Below, piece by piece: positions 46,162 through 55,808 of a DNA stretch of 64,000 nt. The translations under genes were made by a program, and so were the position numbers. Below the pieces are notes generated by a model. The model did not search any database. It was given only the letters and a program-made list of their open reading frames with translations, and was not told the DNA's origin. Numbering within the stretch: position 1 is the stretch's first letter; the number at the start of each line of letters is the position of its first letter. The DNA comes from Roseibium sediminicola (GTDB lineage Bacteria; Pseudomonadota; Alphaproteobacteria; Rhizobiales; Stappiaceae), in contig NZ_JALNMJ010000005.1 of the NCBI RefSeq assembly GCF_023156505.1, positions 1-64,000 on the forward strand, in the 5' to 3' direction.

Positions 46162-47136
46162 TCAGCGCAGGCTCAGGCCGAACCACAGGTCCAGGAACCA
46201 GATCCAGAGGCTGGTGGTCATGATCGCGATCAGGGTCGTTGTCGTGATCGCGTTGGCGGACATGGCGTGGCCGGTGCCGTAGCGGTTGGCGAAGATATAG
46301 GCGTTGACCCCGGTCGGGCAGCTGGCCGTCAGGGTGGCAACGGCGGTCCAGAGCGGCGGCAACTGGAACACAAAGGCACCTGCGACAAAGACGGTGGCCG
46401 GCATCAGCAAAATCTTGATCACGCTGAGCAGGAGACCAGGCACGACATTGCCGCGCATGCCGTATTGCACCAGGCTCATGCCGAGCGACAGAAGAGCAAG
46501 CGGCAGCGCCGTCGCGGCGATGCGGTTGAGGACATCCGTGCCGATCTCCGGAAGATCAAGCCCGGTCATGCGCCATAGGAAGGCGATGATGATGGTGATG
46601 ACAAGCGGATTCTTGAAAACACTGCGCAGCGCGCCGAAGGCCATCTGCATCAAGGGCGGCGTGGGCGTGCCGTTGTCGACCGCGGCCGCCCGTTCCATGA
46701 TGACAGCCATCCCGACAGTCATGACGGCGAGATGGATCGAAATGATCAGGAGCACCGGCACAAGGCCTTCATCGCCATAGACCGCCGAGCTCAGCGGCAG
46801 GCCGACCATGATCGTGTTGGCAAAGGCGGCGGAAATGCCGCCGATGGCACCGGCCCGGGCGTCCCGGCCGAAGCCCTTGCGGATGACCAGCATGCCGAGG
46901 GTGAAGGCAACACCGACGCCGAGAAAATAGGTTGCCCAGAGCGCAACCGGCAAACCGGTGGACAGGTCTGCCCCGATCAGGGTGCGGAACACCAGGATCG
47001 GAATAGCGACCACATAGACGAACTGGCCGAGTGCCTCACTGGCGCTTTCCTTGAGCACGTGAAATTTCGCGAGCGCGTAGCCGATGCCGATGAGCACAAA
47101 TACCGGGGCAACGATGGTGAAGGTTTGTCCAAGCAT
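46162..47136 (-). CDS. AEC-family (auxin efflux carrier-like) transporter
   Basis: A 324-residue protein with about ten membrane segments in two inverted halves. FVLIGIGYALAKFHVLK begins the protein, and the discontinuous-helix region is near MVGLPLSSAVYGDEG. ASCPTGVNAYIFANRYG is the typical second crossover motif with Pro/Gly. Members export malate, malonate and similar acids. No pathway neighbours. Start ATG 47136. Confidence 0.9.
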   Translation of the reverse strand: MLGQTFTIVAPVFVLIGIGYALAKFHVLKESASEALGQFVYVVAIPILVFRTLIGADLSTGLPVALWATYFLGVGVAFTLGMLVIRKGFGRDARAGAIGGISAAFANTIMVGLPLSSAVYGDEGLVPVLLIISIHLAVMTVGMAVIMERAAAVDNGTPTPPLMQMAFGALRSVFKNPLVITIIIAFLWRMTGLDLPEIGTDVLNRIAATALPLALLSLGMSLVQYGMRGNVVPGLLLSVIKILLMPATVFVAGAFVFQLPPLWTAVATLTASCPTGVNAYIFANRYGTGHAMSANAITTTTLIAIMTTSLWIWFLDLWFGLSLR

Positions 47137-47326
47137 GAAGCGTCAGCCTTTGGCCGTATTTCGAAGGGTCTGAAACGGAACGGGGTGGGTGTCAGGGACA
47201 ACCGGAGCGCGACCGGATAGACACAAGCCGGTCATCGGGGTAAGCACGGTATTGGTCAACTTGGCTTTTTGGCGCCCGCCTGGCAAGTCCTGTTGATGGT
47301 CAACGGACGTGAAGGACCCGGGCTGC

Positions 47327-48475
47327 ATGGCGGATCAGGACGAGGACAGTGTCAAACTCGCGCTGCTGGCCCATGACCTGAGAACGCCGCTTGCGGCCAT
47401 GCGGCTGACCGCCGAACTCATCGGCACGGGTCCGCTGAATGCCACCCAGACGGAGCAGCTTTCGATCCTGATCCGGTCCATCGACGCCTTGACGCAGATG
47501 ACCGGCGATCTCGTCGCCGAAGCCGGTCCCGGAAAGGTGACGGAAGGTGCGCCTTGCCGGGTTGATGGAATTGTCCGGGAGGTTACCGACCTGTTTCAGG
47601 TCGCCGCCAACGCCAAAGGATTGTCTCTCGACGTTTCGGTCGAAACCGCCGCCCAAGACCTCTGGACCTCCAGGACAGCTTCGCTGCGGCGGGTCGTGAC
47701 AACCCTTCTGGACAACGCGGTCAAATACACGAGCGAAGGCGGCATCAAGGTTGCTTTGACGGCACAGCGGGTGGAGGACGGCAAGGACTCTGCCCAGGTC
47801 ATGGTGCGGCTGTCCGTGACCGACAGCGGGCCCGGCATCGACCCGGAGGAAGGAGCGCGTCTTTTCCGGCCCTTTGTTCGTGGACGCCATGGACGCGAGA
47901 CAGGCGCCGGCAGCGGTCTTGGGCTCTGGGGTACGGAACTGATGATGCAGGACATGCAGGGGCGCCTCTATCTGGAACGGCCTGAGGAGGGCGGCAGCCG
48001 GTTCATCGTCGAATTCCCGGCCGGAACGGATGGCGAGCACCTGCCGGTGGAAGCCAATGTGTTGCCCGGACCGACTGAGACCAAGGGTCTTGCACCGATG
48101 CATGCGCTTGTGGTCGATGACAACGAAACCAATTGCCGGCTGCTGTCGGCTCTTCTGGAATCATTTGGCATTACGACGGATGTCGCCCGCTCGGGGGAAC
48201 AGGCGATCGACCTGGTCCGGCAGCGTGGCTATGACGCCGCCCTTCTGGATCTGCACATGCCTGACATGAGCGGCGTTGAAACCGCTGAACGGTTGCGGGC
48301 CCTGCGCGGAGAAACCGAACTGCCCCTGATTGCGGTCACGGCCGCGCTTGAGGCGGTCGGTGACCATCAGCTTCGGGATGCCGGCTTTCAGGACATGCTG
48401 ACCAAGCCGCTGTCGCCTGCCGCGCTCTATGACGCCATGGACCTGGCGCGCCGGTTGAAGCAACCTGGTCTATAG
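47327..48475 (+). CDS. Sensorless hybrid histidine kinase with C-terminal receiver
   Basis: 382 residues. HisKA starts almost at the N-terminus: H16 in LLAHDLRTPLAAM. HATPase_c follows with N-box TLLDNAVKYT, G1 DSGPGI and GSGLGLWGT. The REC domain is LVVDDNETNCRLL, with phospho-Asp in LLDLHMPDMSG and Lys in TKP. There is no PAS, HAMP or membrane segment. It must take its signal from a partner or relay within a pathway. GTG 47309 is an alternative start. No response regulator is adjacent. Confidence 0.88.
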   Translation: MADQDEDSVKLALLAHDLRTPLAAMRLTAELIGTGPLNATQTEQLSILIRSIDALTQMTGDLVAEAGPGKVTEGAPCRVDGIVREVTDLFQVAANAKGLSLDVSVETAAQDLWTSRTASLRRVVTTLLDNAVKYTSEGGIKVALTAQRVEDGKDSAQVMVRLSVTDSGPGIDPEEGARLFRPFVRGRHGRETGAGSGLGLWGTELMMQDMQGRLYLERPEEGGSRFIVEFPAGTDGEHLPVEANVLPGPTETKGLAPMHALVVDDNETNCRLLSALLESFGITTDVARSGEQAIDLVRQRGYDAALLDLHMPDMSGVETAERLRALRGETELPLIAVTAALEAVGDHQLRDAGFQDMLTKPLSPAALYDAMDLARRLKQPGL

Positions 48476-48483
48476 GGAGTCTC

Positions 48484-49101
48484 TCAGGAGGCCTCCTTGG
48501 CGGCGGCTTCCAGCGCGGCTTCCAGCCGGTCATCGCCCCAGAACAGATCACCCGTTTCAACGACAAAGCTCGGCGCGCCGAAAATGCCACGATTTTCCGC
48601 GTCGCAGACCGCCGCGCGCAGGCCGATCTTGGTTTCCCGCGTCTGTGCGGCATCAAGCATGTCCTTCGCCGGTGCCCCGGTTTCCAGGAGGAGATCGGCC
48701 ATCAGGCCTTCGTCGGAGATGTCCAATCCCTGTCCGAATTCGGCGACAAAGACCGCCCGGGTGAAAGCGCCGATCCAGGGCTGGTTGCGACCGGCATGGG
48801 CAATGCGGGCCGCCAGCAGGCTTTGCTGCGGGAACGGCACAGGCAGCGTGAACGGCAGTCCGTAGGCCTCGCACAGCCGCTCTAGGTCGCGCCGCATATA
48901 GCTGCCCTTGCTCGGGTACAGATTGAACGGCGAGGTCGGCCAGCCGAGTTTCTTGAAAATCGGCCCGAGCAAAAACGGCCGCCAGACGATCTCGAGCTGG
49001 CAGTCGCGCGCCAGGGTCTCGATCCGCATGGCAGAGAGGTAGCTGTAAGTGGAGGCGAACTCGTACCAGAACTCGAGCCTTGGAAGCGCCTGCCGGGGCA
49101 A
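48484..49101 (-). CDS. DsbA-fold 2-hydroxychromene-2-carboxylate isomerase-like protein
   Basis: About 205 residues of the DsbA-fold HCCA isomerase/GST-kappa group. LEFWYEFASTYSYLSAMRIE begins the fold, then WRPFLLGPIFKKLGW, and a C-terminal GIFGAPSFVVETGDLFWGDDR. A Ser replaces the redox cysteine pair, as in the isomerase group. No ATG precedes the family N-terminus closely; the start is a TTG at 49101 or a GTG at 49152 with GGAG upstream. Substrate unknown. Confidence 0.82.
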   Translation of the reverse strand: MPRQALPRLEFWYEFASTYSYLSAMRIETLARDCQLEIVWRPFLLGPIFKKLGWPTSPFNLYPSKGSYMRRDLERLCEAYGLPFTLPVPFPQQSLLAARIAHAGRNQPWIGAFTRAVFVAEFGQGLDISDEGLMADLLLETGAPAKDMLDAAQTRETKIGLRAAVCDAENRGIFGAPSFVVETGDLFWGDDRLEAALEAAAKEAS

Positions 49102-49260
49102 TGACAGGATATTCGTGCCTGAAGGCAGCGGGGGCCGCGGATATTTAGGCACCTTCCGATACTCCGAGATTCCAGGGTCCGGGCCAAGGCGCGGACCCGC
49201 GACCCGGCGGCCCCGCAGCGGGGGATTGGATAGGGCAGCCGGATGCGCTAAAGAGCAGCC

Positions 49261-50118
49261 ATGAAGCCGACCCGACCCGTTAATCATAATCTGAAGTTGT
49301 CTCTTGGTAAAACAGCCAAGTGGTGCCTGGCTCACCCGATGCCGGCGGTCGCTGGGCTCGTCGCTGTTGTATCGCTGTTTTTCCTGGCGTTTCCGGCGGT
49401 TGACCCCTGGGCGAGCGGGCTGTTTTATTTCGGCGAACAAGGCTTTGCCGCGCAGGACAACGCTTTTCTGCGCGATGTCCGCCATCTCGGGCCGTTTCTC
49501 GTCCGTGTGATTGCGGTGACCTGTGTGGCGGTTCTGCTTTTGAAACTGCTTGTGCCGGGGCGTGCTCCAATCCTGCCGCTGCGCCAGCCCTTGTTTCTGC
49601 TGTCAACGCTGATCCTGGGGCCGGGGGTTCTGGTGAACCTGGTCCTGAAGAACAATTGGGGCCGGCCGAGGCCGCGCTCCGTCGAGGAGTTCGGTGGCGA
49701 CCTGCCGTTTCAGCCGGTGTGGAAGATCACCGATCACTGCGACAGCAATTGTTCCTTTGTGTCCGGCGAGGCGTCGGCGGCCATGTGGCTGCTGGCGACG
49801 GTGTTTTTGCTGCCGGCAAGCTGGCGCAGGGCCGCGCTGGGGTTTTTGGTGCCTCTCGGGCTGATCCTGTCGGTCAACCGGGTTGCCTTCGGTGGGCATT
49901 TTCTGTCGGACACGCTGATCTCCTGGGGGCTGACTCTGCTGGTCATTCTAGGCGTCCATTACCTGCTCTACCGCAAGACCCCGCCGCTGGTCTCCGACCA
50001 AGAATTGGACGAATGGTTCACAAAGCGGGGGCGAACGCTTCAGCGGACCGTGCAACGGGTGTTGATCCGGGGCCGGCGGCTCATGCGTGGGGCTGTCAGA
50101 ATGTTCGTGGACAGATAA
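49261..50118 (+). CDS. PAP2-family membrane phosphatase
   Basis: 285 residues with six membrane segments. PAP2 motifs: LKNNWGRPRPRS (KxxxxxxRP), CSFVSGE in place of PSGH, and NRVAFGGHFLSD (SRxxxxxHxxxD variant). These give lipid phosphate or LpxE/F-like phosphatase activity at the membrane. A basic tail (KRGRTLQRTVQRVLIRGRRL) extends beyond the last helix. ATG 49261. The variant PSGH (SGE) is a possible functional deviation. Confidence 0.85.
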   Translation: MKPTRPVNHNLKLSLGKTAKWCLAHPMPAVAGLVAVVSLFFLAFPAVDPWASGLFYFGEQGFAAQDNAFLRDVRHLGPFLVRVIAVTCVAVLLLKLLVPGRAPILPLRQPLFLLSTLILGPGVLVNLVLKNNWGRPRPRSVEEFGGDLPFQPVWKITDHCDSNCSFVSGEASAAMWLLATVFLLPASWRRAALGFLVPLGLILSVNRVAFGGHFLSDTLISWGLTLLVILGVHYLLYRKTPPLVSDQELDEWFTKRGRTLQRTVQRVLIRGRRLMRGAVRMFVDR

Positions 50119-50130
50119 ACGTGGCGCGCG

Positions 50131-50391
50131 CTATTTCTTGCGCGGCCGGGTGCGCTTCAGGATCCGGGCAAATTGCAGAGGAGACCGGTCCTCGACCCAG
50201 GTGATCGCATGGTTCAAAGGTTGAGTCTTGCGGCGCCGGCTGCGCAGCATGCGCGCGGCATTCCGGCTCGTGCCGACAATAACGATCATGCCGAGCGCCA
50301 GCAGCGGGACGCCGGTCGGAATCGGCAACCACACCGTTGCCAGGCCGGCAAGGATCAGGACCGCCGCAAGGGACCACCACAGAAGTTTCAT
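50131..50391 (-). CDS. Small two-helix membrane protein
   Basis: 86 residues with two predicted membrane helices (LLWWSLAAVLILAGLATVW and TGVPLLALGMIVIVG) and a basic cytosolic tail (RSRRRKTQPL). It resembles PGPGW-type small membrane proteins only loosely. Convergent with the PAP2 gene. Confidence 0.6.
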   Translation of the reverse strand: MKLLWWSLAAVLILAGLATVWLPIPTGVPLLALGMIVIVGTSRNAARMLRSRRRKTQPLNHAITWVEDRSPLQFARILKRTRPRKK

Positions 50392-50481
50392 CAGTCATGC
50401 CAGGGAAGGAACCAGGACAGCTTCCAATATAGCTGTCTTTACGTCGAATTTATGAAGGCACCGCGGACGCTTGAGACGCGG

Positions 50482-50940
50482 TCAAGTCTTTCCTTCCAGG
50501 GAAGTCAGCAGATCGGCGCAACCGCTGCGCACCAGCCGAAACACCAGCTCGAACCCGTCCGCGCCGCCGTAATAGGGATCCGGCACGTCCCGGTCCGGTG
50601 TCTCCAGCAGCAGGCGCAGCCGCGCCTGTTCGCCGCCAGCGCGGGTGCGCAACGTCGCGAGATTATCCCTGTCCATCGCCACGATCGTGCGGAAGGTCTG
50701 GAAATCCTGTTTGCGAACCTGTCGGGCGCGTTGCATGCTGATGTCGATCCCGTTTCTGGCGGCGATGTCGATCGAGCGCGGATCGGGCGGATTGCCCGCA
50801 TGCCAGGCGCCGGTGCCGGCGGAATCGATTGTGTACCGGCCGGTCAGACCCGATTGCTCCACAAGGGCCCGGAAAATGCCCTCCGCCAGAGGCGAGCGAC
50901 AGATATTGCCGAGGCAGACAAACAGAACCGCGTGATCCAA
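50482..50940 (-). CDS. Low-molecular-weight protein-tyrosine phosphatase
   Basis: 152 residues. The P-loop C9-LGNIC-R15-S and the C-terminal VPDPYYGG acid loop are present. LFVCLGNICRSPLAEG is the family signature. Start TTG 50940 is preferred because GAAAGGAAAG lies just upstream; ATG 50991 would add an unrelated extension. It could act in polysaccharide control or arsenate reduction, but no partner is nearby. Confidence 0.9.
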   Translation of the reverse strand: MDHAVLFVCLGNICRSPLAEGIFRALVEQSGLTGRYTIDSAGTGAWHAGNPPDPRSIDIAARNGIDISMQRARQVRKQDFQTFRTIVAMDRDNLATLRTRAGGEQARLRLLLETPDRDVPDPYYGGADGFELVFRLVRSGCADLLTSLEGKT

Positions 50941-51093
50941 AGACTTTCCTTTCTCAGATCCGGCAAGAACCTGCCTTGTTCGAAGCGTCATTGCAAACAG
51001 GCGGCACAGCATCGTCGCCTTCGGCCTGTCATGCGGGTAAGGTAGCGGTTGGGGGCAAGCTTGGTTACAGGCGACACCGATCAGGAGGACCAG

Positions 51094-51393
51094 ATGGCAG
51101 AACGACTGAAACCGGAAGACCGGGCCGCAGGCCTCAATGCTCTGCCGGATTGGCATATGTGCGAGGGCAGGGAGGCGATTTCAAAGGCCTTCAGGTTTCG
51201 CGACTTCCGCGAGGCTTTTGCCTTCATGACGCAGATCGCGCTGGTGGCGGAAAAGATGAACCATCATCCGGAGTGGTCGAATGTCTATCGCAGCGTTGAT
51301 ATTACCCTGTCGACTCATGATGTCGGCGGGCTGAGCGATCTGGATCTGAAACTGGCCGCGACGATCGACAAGATCGCGGGCCGCTACGCTTGA
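51094..51393 (+). CDS. phhB: 4a-hydroxytetrahydrobiopterin dehydratase
   Basis: 99 residues, pterin-4a-carbinolamine dehydratase family: the catalytic [13 protein letters not shown] and [17 protein letters not shown] motifs are intact. It recycles the pterin cofactor of aromatic amino-acid hydroxylases and may support other roles. The ATG at 51094 is preceded by AGGAGGACC. Divergent from the tyrosine phosphatase gene. Confidence 0.93.
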   Translation: MAERLKPEDRAAGLNALPDWHMCEGREAISKAFRFRDFREAFAFMTQIALVAEKMNHHPEWSNVYRSVDITLSTHDVGGLSDLDLKLAATIDKIAGRYA

Positions 51394-51398
51394 AGCGG

Positions 51399-51614
51399 TC
51401 AGTTCCCCTTGGTGAGGACAAAACGATGACCACCGTCAAGGCGTTCGGCCTCAACGAGGGTATGGCCGTTCTCGCTGCAGAAATGCGGGATGTCGATCTC
51501 GGCCATCGGGTCGGTGGTGAGCACGGTCAAGCGGTCGCCATTGCTCAGACGTGTCAGGGCTTTGCGGGTTTTGAGAACCGGCAAGGGGCATTTCAGTCCC
51601 TTCAGATCAAGCAT
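51399..51614 (-). CDS. TusA-family sulfurtransferase
   Basis: 71 residues, a SirA/TusA fold: C9-P-x-P (LKCPLPVLKTRKAL) carries the persulfide. It takes sulfur to tRNA thiolation or other acceptors. ATG 51614. The stop lies 5 bases past the phhB stop, convergent. Confidence 0.9.
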   Translation of the reverse strand: MLDLKGLKCPLPVLKTRKALTRLSNGDRLTVLTTDPMAEIDIPHFCSENGHTLVEAERLDGGHRFVLTKGN

Positions 51615-51879
51615 TGTTTCCGTCGACACGCGTCTTAACTCCAGCCCAAAAAGCATTAAGATCACAACTTTGCAGCGCGATCTGCATTCATACAAGATTA
51701 GGAAGTCAAAACTAGGTTGTTTTCGTGCGTTCCGGCAAAATTCGGAGCGGGTCTATGGAGTGCGCACCGCTGCGGGATGACGTTCGGCGGGGAGGAATCC
51801 AAAAAGGGCAATCGACAGCGGCCTAGAATAGGCTGGCATCAGCGTCCGGGTCGTCCTGCGGCAGAGGCAGAGTGTCTAA

Positions 51880-52704
51880 ATGAGAACGGGTCTTTTGAAA
51901 GTCGTATGTCTTGCGACTTTAATGCTGGTGTTACACGGCAACGCGACCAAAGCCGAACCGGCCGAAATCAAGCTCGTGACCCAGAGTTTCGCCCCGTTGC
52001 AGTGGGACAATGACGGCCGGCCCGACGGTTATGTCACCGCCTTTCTTCTCGAAGCCGCCGAGCGGGTCAATCAAACCGTTCCCGTTACCGTCAGTGCTTT
52101 TGAATTCCTGCCCTGGAAGCGGGCCATGCTGATGGCCGAGTCCGTTCCCAATGTGATGTTCTTTTCGCTGTCCCGTACACCTGAACGGGAAGACAAGTTT
52201 CTCTGGTTGGACGAGGTGTCGCCCTACGGCCAGAATTTCTACCAGTTGGCGACACAGCCGAACATCGAGGTCGAGCGCATCGAGGAGCTGCGCGATCTGA
52301 ATATCAAGATCGGCGTTCAGGATGGCAGCAATCTGCTGGCTTATCTGAAAGGCCTGGGCTTTGAGGGATCGGGCACGCTTGTGCCGATCACGGACTTCCA
52401 TCAGGGCATTGAAATGCTCTACCTTGGCCGGATCGACCTGTTGCCCCTGACCGGCTTCCTGGCGGAGGCCAGCGCCTGCAAGCAGGGCTATGACGGCAGC
52501 CAGTTGCGGCCGGTGATTTTTGTCGAAGCCCTGGCCAAGCCGCTCTGGGCGGTGTTCAGCAAGGGCACGAATCCGGACCTGGTCGATGCGTTCCGGACGG
52601 AAATGGCGGCGTTGAAGGACGAGGGCTTTCTGGAGGCGCAGATCCAGGAGCATCAGGCCAACTGGCAAACGCTGGCCTGTGGTGCCGTCACGGCCGGCAA
52701 GTAG
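51880..52704 (+). CDS. Exported family 3 solute-binding-like protein
   Basis: A 274-residue periplasmic protein with signal peptide (LLKVVCLATLMLVLHGNATKA) and a bacterial extracellular solute-binding type 3 domain. LKLVTQ-like IKLVTQSFAPLQWD, the DGYVTAFLLEAAERVN pattern, and LRDLNIKIGVQDGSN are the usual landmarks. No ABC permease or ATPase is adjacent, so it may serve signalling or an unlinked transporter. Ligand unknown. ATG 51880. Confidence 0.82.
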   Translation: MRTGLLKVVCLATLMLVLHGNATKAEPAEIKLVTQSFAPLQWDNDGRPDGYVTAFLLEAAERVNQTVPVTVSAFEFLPWKRAMLMAESVPNVMFFSLSRTPEREDKFLWLDEVSPYGQNFYQLATQPNIEVERIEELRDLNIKIGVQDGSNLLAYLKGLGFEGSGTLVPITDFHQGIEMLYLGRIDLLPLTGFLAEASACKQGYDGSQLRPVIFVEALAKPLWAVFSKGTNPDLVDAFRTEMAALKDEGFLEAQIQEHQANWQTLACGAVTAGK

Positions 52705-52734
52705 TTTCTCTTTATCGATTTGGATCCCGGAATT

Positions 52735-53286
52735 ATGAGCAAGCAGACTTTGTCTCCTTTGGATGTGCTTGATTTCTGGTGGCAGGCGGGCGCCGCGAAA
52801 TGGTTTGCCAAGGACGACAAGTTCGACAAGCGCTGCAGACAGACATTTCTGGCGGCGATTGAGGCTGCCGCCAAAGGCGACCTGGACCATTGGCTGGAGA
52901 CCGCCGATGGCGCGCTGGCGCTGGTGTTGTTGCTCGATCAGATGCCGCGCAATGTCTATCGCGGCACACCGGCCGTGTTCAGTGCGGACAAAAAGGCGGT
53001 CGACATAGCCGAGAAAGCTCTTGCAAAGGGGTATGATCGCGCCTTCCCCAAGGATGGCCGGGCCTTCTTCTATCTGCCCTTTGAACATTCGGAAAACATG
53101 AGCGACCAGGCTCGCTCGGTCGATCTGTTCCGGGTGCTGGGCGATCAGGAGTATTATCACTACGCCCTGGTGCATATGGATGTCATCCGGCGGTTCGGAC
53201 GGTTTCCGCACCGCAATGCAGTGCTTGGCCGGGACTCCACGCCGGATGAAATCGCCTATCTGGAAAGCGGCGGTTTTTCAGCCTGA
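52735..53286 (+). CDS. DUF924 family protein
   Basis: A 183-residue cytosolic protein: VLDFWWQAGAAKWFAKDDKF at the start, LLLDQMPRNVYRGTPAVFSA and RAFFYLPFEHSENMSDQARS are the DUF924 hallmarks. Function unknown; TPR-like helices are proposed for the family. ATG 52735, with the preceding gene ending 30 bases earlier. Confidence 0.9.
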   Translation: MSKQTLSPLDVLDFWWQAGAAKWFAKDDKFDKRCRQTFLAAIEAAAKGDLDHWLETADGALALVLLLDQMPRNVYRGTPAVFSADKKAVDIAEKALAKGYDRAFPKDGRAFFYLPFEHSENMSDQARSVDLFRVLGDQEYYHYALVHMDVIRRFGRFPHRNAVLGRDSTPDEIAYLESGGFSA

Positions 53287-54133
<847 letters not shown>

Positions 54134-54153
54134 TTTAGGTAAGGAAACGTATC

Positions 54154-55494
54154 ATGAAAAAACTTGTCGCTAAGGGCGCGACGACGCTGGCCTTGCTCAG
54201 CCTCACGGCTCTGCCGGTGCTTGCCCAGGACACTGCTGCGGCTCCGGAAGCCGCTCCGGCCGTGTCTCCGGAAGTCGCTTACATCTTCAATACGCTGCTG
54301 TTCCTGATCGGCGGTTTCCTGGTCATGTGGATGGCCGCGGGCTTCGCCATGCTGGAAGCCGGCCTGGTCCGTTCCAAGAACGTGTCGATGCAGTGCCTGA
54401 AGAACATCACGCTCTACTCGGTCGCCGGCATCATGTTCTGGATCACCGGTTACAACCTGATGTATACCGGCGTAGACGGCGGTTTCATCGGCTCCTTCGG
54501 ACCGTATTCCTTTGACGCTGTCGGCGGCAACGCTCTCGACACCGGCTATTCCACCGCGTCCGACTGGTTCTTCCAGATGGTGTTCTGCGCCACAACGGCC
54601 TCGATCGTCTCCGGCACGCTGGCCGAGCGCATCAAGCTGTGGCCCTTCCTGATCTTCACCGTCGTCCTGACCGGCTTCATCTACCCGATTGCCGGCTCCT
54701 GGCAGTGGGGTGCGGGCTGGCTGTCCGAAATGGGCTTCTCCGACTTCGCCGGTTCGACGCTGGTGCACTCCGTCGGTGGCTGGGCCGCTCTTGCCGGTGC
54801 CATCATCCTGGGCGCGCGTAAGGGCAAATACGGCGCGGACGGTACCGTTCATCCGTTCCCGGGCTCCTCGATGCCGCTGGCAACGCTGGGCACCTTCATC
54901 CTGTGGCTCGGCTGGTTCGGCTTCAACGGTGCGTCGCAGCTTGCCATGGGCACGATCGGTGACGTCTCCGACATCTCCCGCATCTTCGCCAACACCAATA
55001 TGGCTGCCGCTGCCGGTGTTGTCGTCGCCGTGATCCTCACCCAGGTTCTCTACAAGAAGGTCGACGTGACCATGGCCCTCAACGGCGCTCTGGCCGGTCT
55101 GGTCTCCATCACCGCCGAGCCGCTGGCTCCGAGCGTGTGGCAGTCCGTCTTCATCGGCGCTGTCGGTGGCGCGATCGTGGTCTTCGCGGTGCCGATGCTC
55201 GACAAGCTTAAAATCGACGACGTTGTCGGCGCTATCCCGGTCCACCTGCTGGCCGGTATCTGGGGCACCCTCATCGTGCCGCTGTCCAATGGCGATGCTT
55301 CCTGGGGCACCCAGATCGTCGGTATCGCTGCCTACGGCGTGTTCACCCTGGTCGCTTCCGCAGTCTTCTGGATGATCCTGAAAGTTGCCATGGGCATCCG
55401 GGTCTCCGAAGAGGAAGAGGCTCTCGGTCTCGACAAGGTCGAGGTCGGCGTCGAAGCCTACCCGGAATTCGGCATCGGTTCCGGACGCCTCTAA
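54154..55494 (+). CDS. amtB: Ammonium transporter AmtB
   Basis: A 446-residue Amt channel with a cleavable signal peptide (TTLALLSLTALPVLA). Core: TLLFLIGGFLVMWMAAGFAMLE, FMQC-like DWFFQMVFCATTASIVSG, the DFAGSTLVHSVGGWAALAGA segment with the conserved twin-His pore, and a C-terminal EEEEALGLDKVEVG. The C-terminal region binds GlnK. A strong terminator follows at 55555-55583. Confidence 0.96.
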   Translation: MKKLVAKGATTLALLSLTALPVLAQDTAAAPEAAPAVSPEVAYIFNTLLFLIGGFLVMWMAAGFAMLEAGLVRSKNVSMQCLKNITLYSVAGIMFWITGYNLMYTGVDGGFIGSFGPYSFDAVGGNALDTGYSTASDWFFQMVFCATTASIVSGTLAERIKLWPFLIFTVVLTGFIYPIAGSWQWGAGWLSEMGFSDFAGSTLVHSVGGWAALAGAIILGARKGKYGADGTVHPFPGSSMPLATLGTFILWLGWFGFNGASQLAMGTIGDVSDISRIFANTNMAAAAGVVVAVILTQVLYKKVDVTMALNGALAGLVSITAEPLAPSVWQSVFIGAVGGAIVVFAVPMLDKLKIDDVVGAIPVHLLAGIWGTLIVPLSNGDASWGTQIVGIAAYGVFTLVASAVFWMILKVAMGIRVSEEEEALGLDKVEVGVEAYPEFGIGSGRL

Positions 55495-55554
55495 GGCCTG
55501 GCGTCCGACAAAAATCTCCCAGGCGGTCTATTGGCTCAGACCGCAAACTTGGAA

Positions 55555-55583
55555 AGCCCGGGGGCAACCCCGGGCTCTTTTTT
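55555..55583 (+). terminator. Rho-independent terminator after amtB
   Basis: AGCCCGGGG (55555-55563) pairs with CCCCGGGCT (55568-55576) over a GCAA tetraloop, followed by CTTTTTT. It separates the glnK-amtB operon from the second amt gene. Confidence 0.92.
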
Positions 55584-55736
55584 GTTCCGCGCGAAGGCGG
55601 GGGCATCGGTGTCTGCATAAAAACCGGACACTTGATCAATATTTAATCAGACTGGTCCGCTCCTTTTTGTGTCATTGATTGAAATGTGCCGTCAAAATCG
55701 GCAGAAAACAGCCTTTTTTCCGGTCACTTGCCCAAG

Positions 55737-55751
55737 TGGCATGCTTTTTGT
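55737..55751 (+). promoter_or_regulatory. Possible sigma-54 promoter of the second amt gene
   Basis: TGGCATGCTTTTTGT fits TGGCAC-N5-TTGC with two deviations (T for C, T for C). It lies 57 bases upstream of the second amt ATG. Plausible because glnK uses a clear sigma-54 site, but weak alone. Confidence 0.4.
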
Positions 55752-55808
55752 GTGTTGCGGCTTCCGAAACGCATAAACAAACGGCAAATTGCCTAACTGG
55801 GGGTCAAA

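Larger units (their letters stand above)
55495..55808. other. Intergenic region between the two amt genes
   Basis: 314 bases. After the terminator it is AT-rich and carries a weaker sigma-54-like site at 55737-55751. No further gene or RNA recognised. Confidence 0.55.

Noticed and set aside
51931..53211. 426-codon minus-strand ORF opposite the solute-binding and DUF924 genes
   Set aside because: Spans two unrelated real genes in antisense and has no family features.
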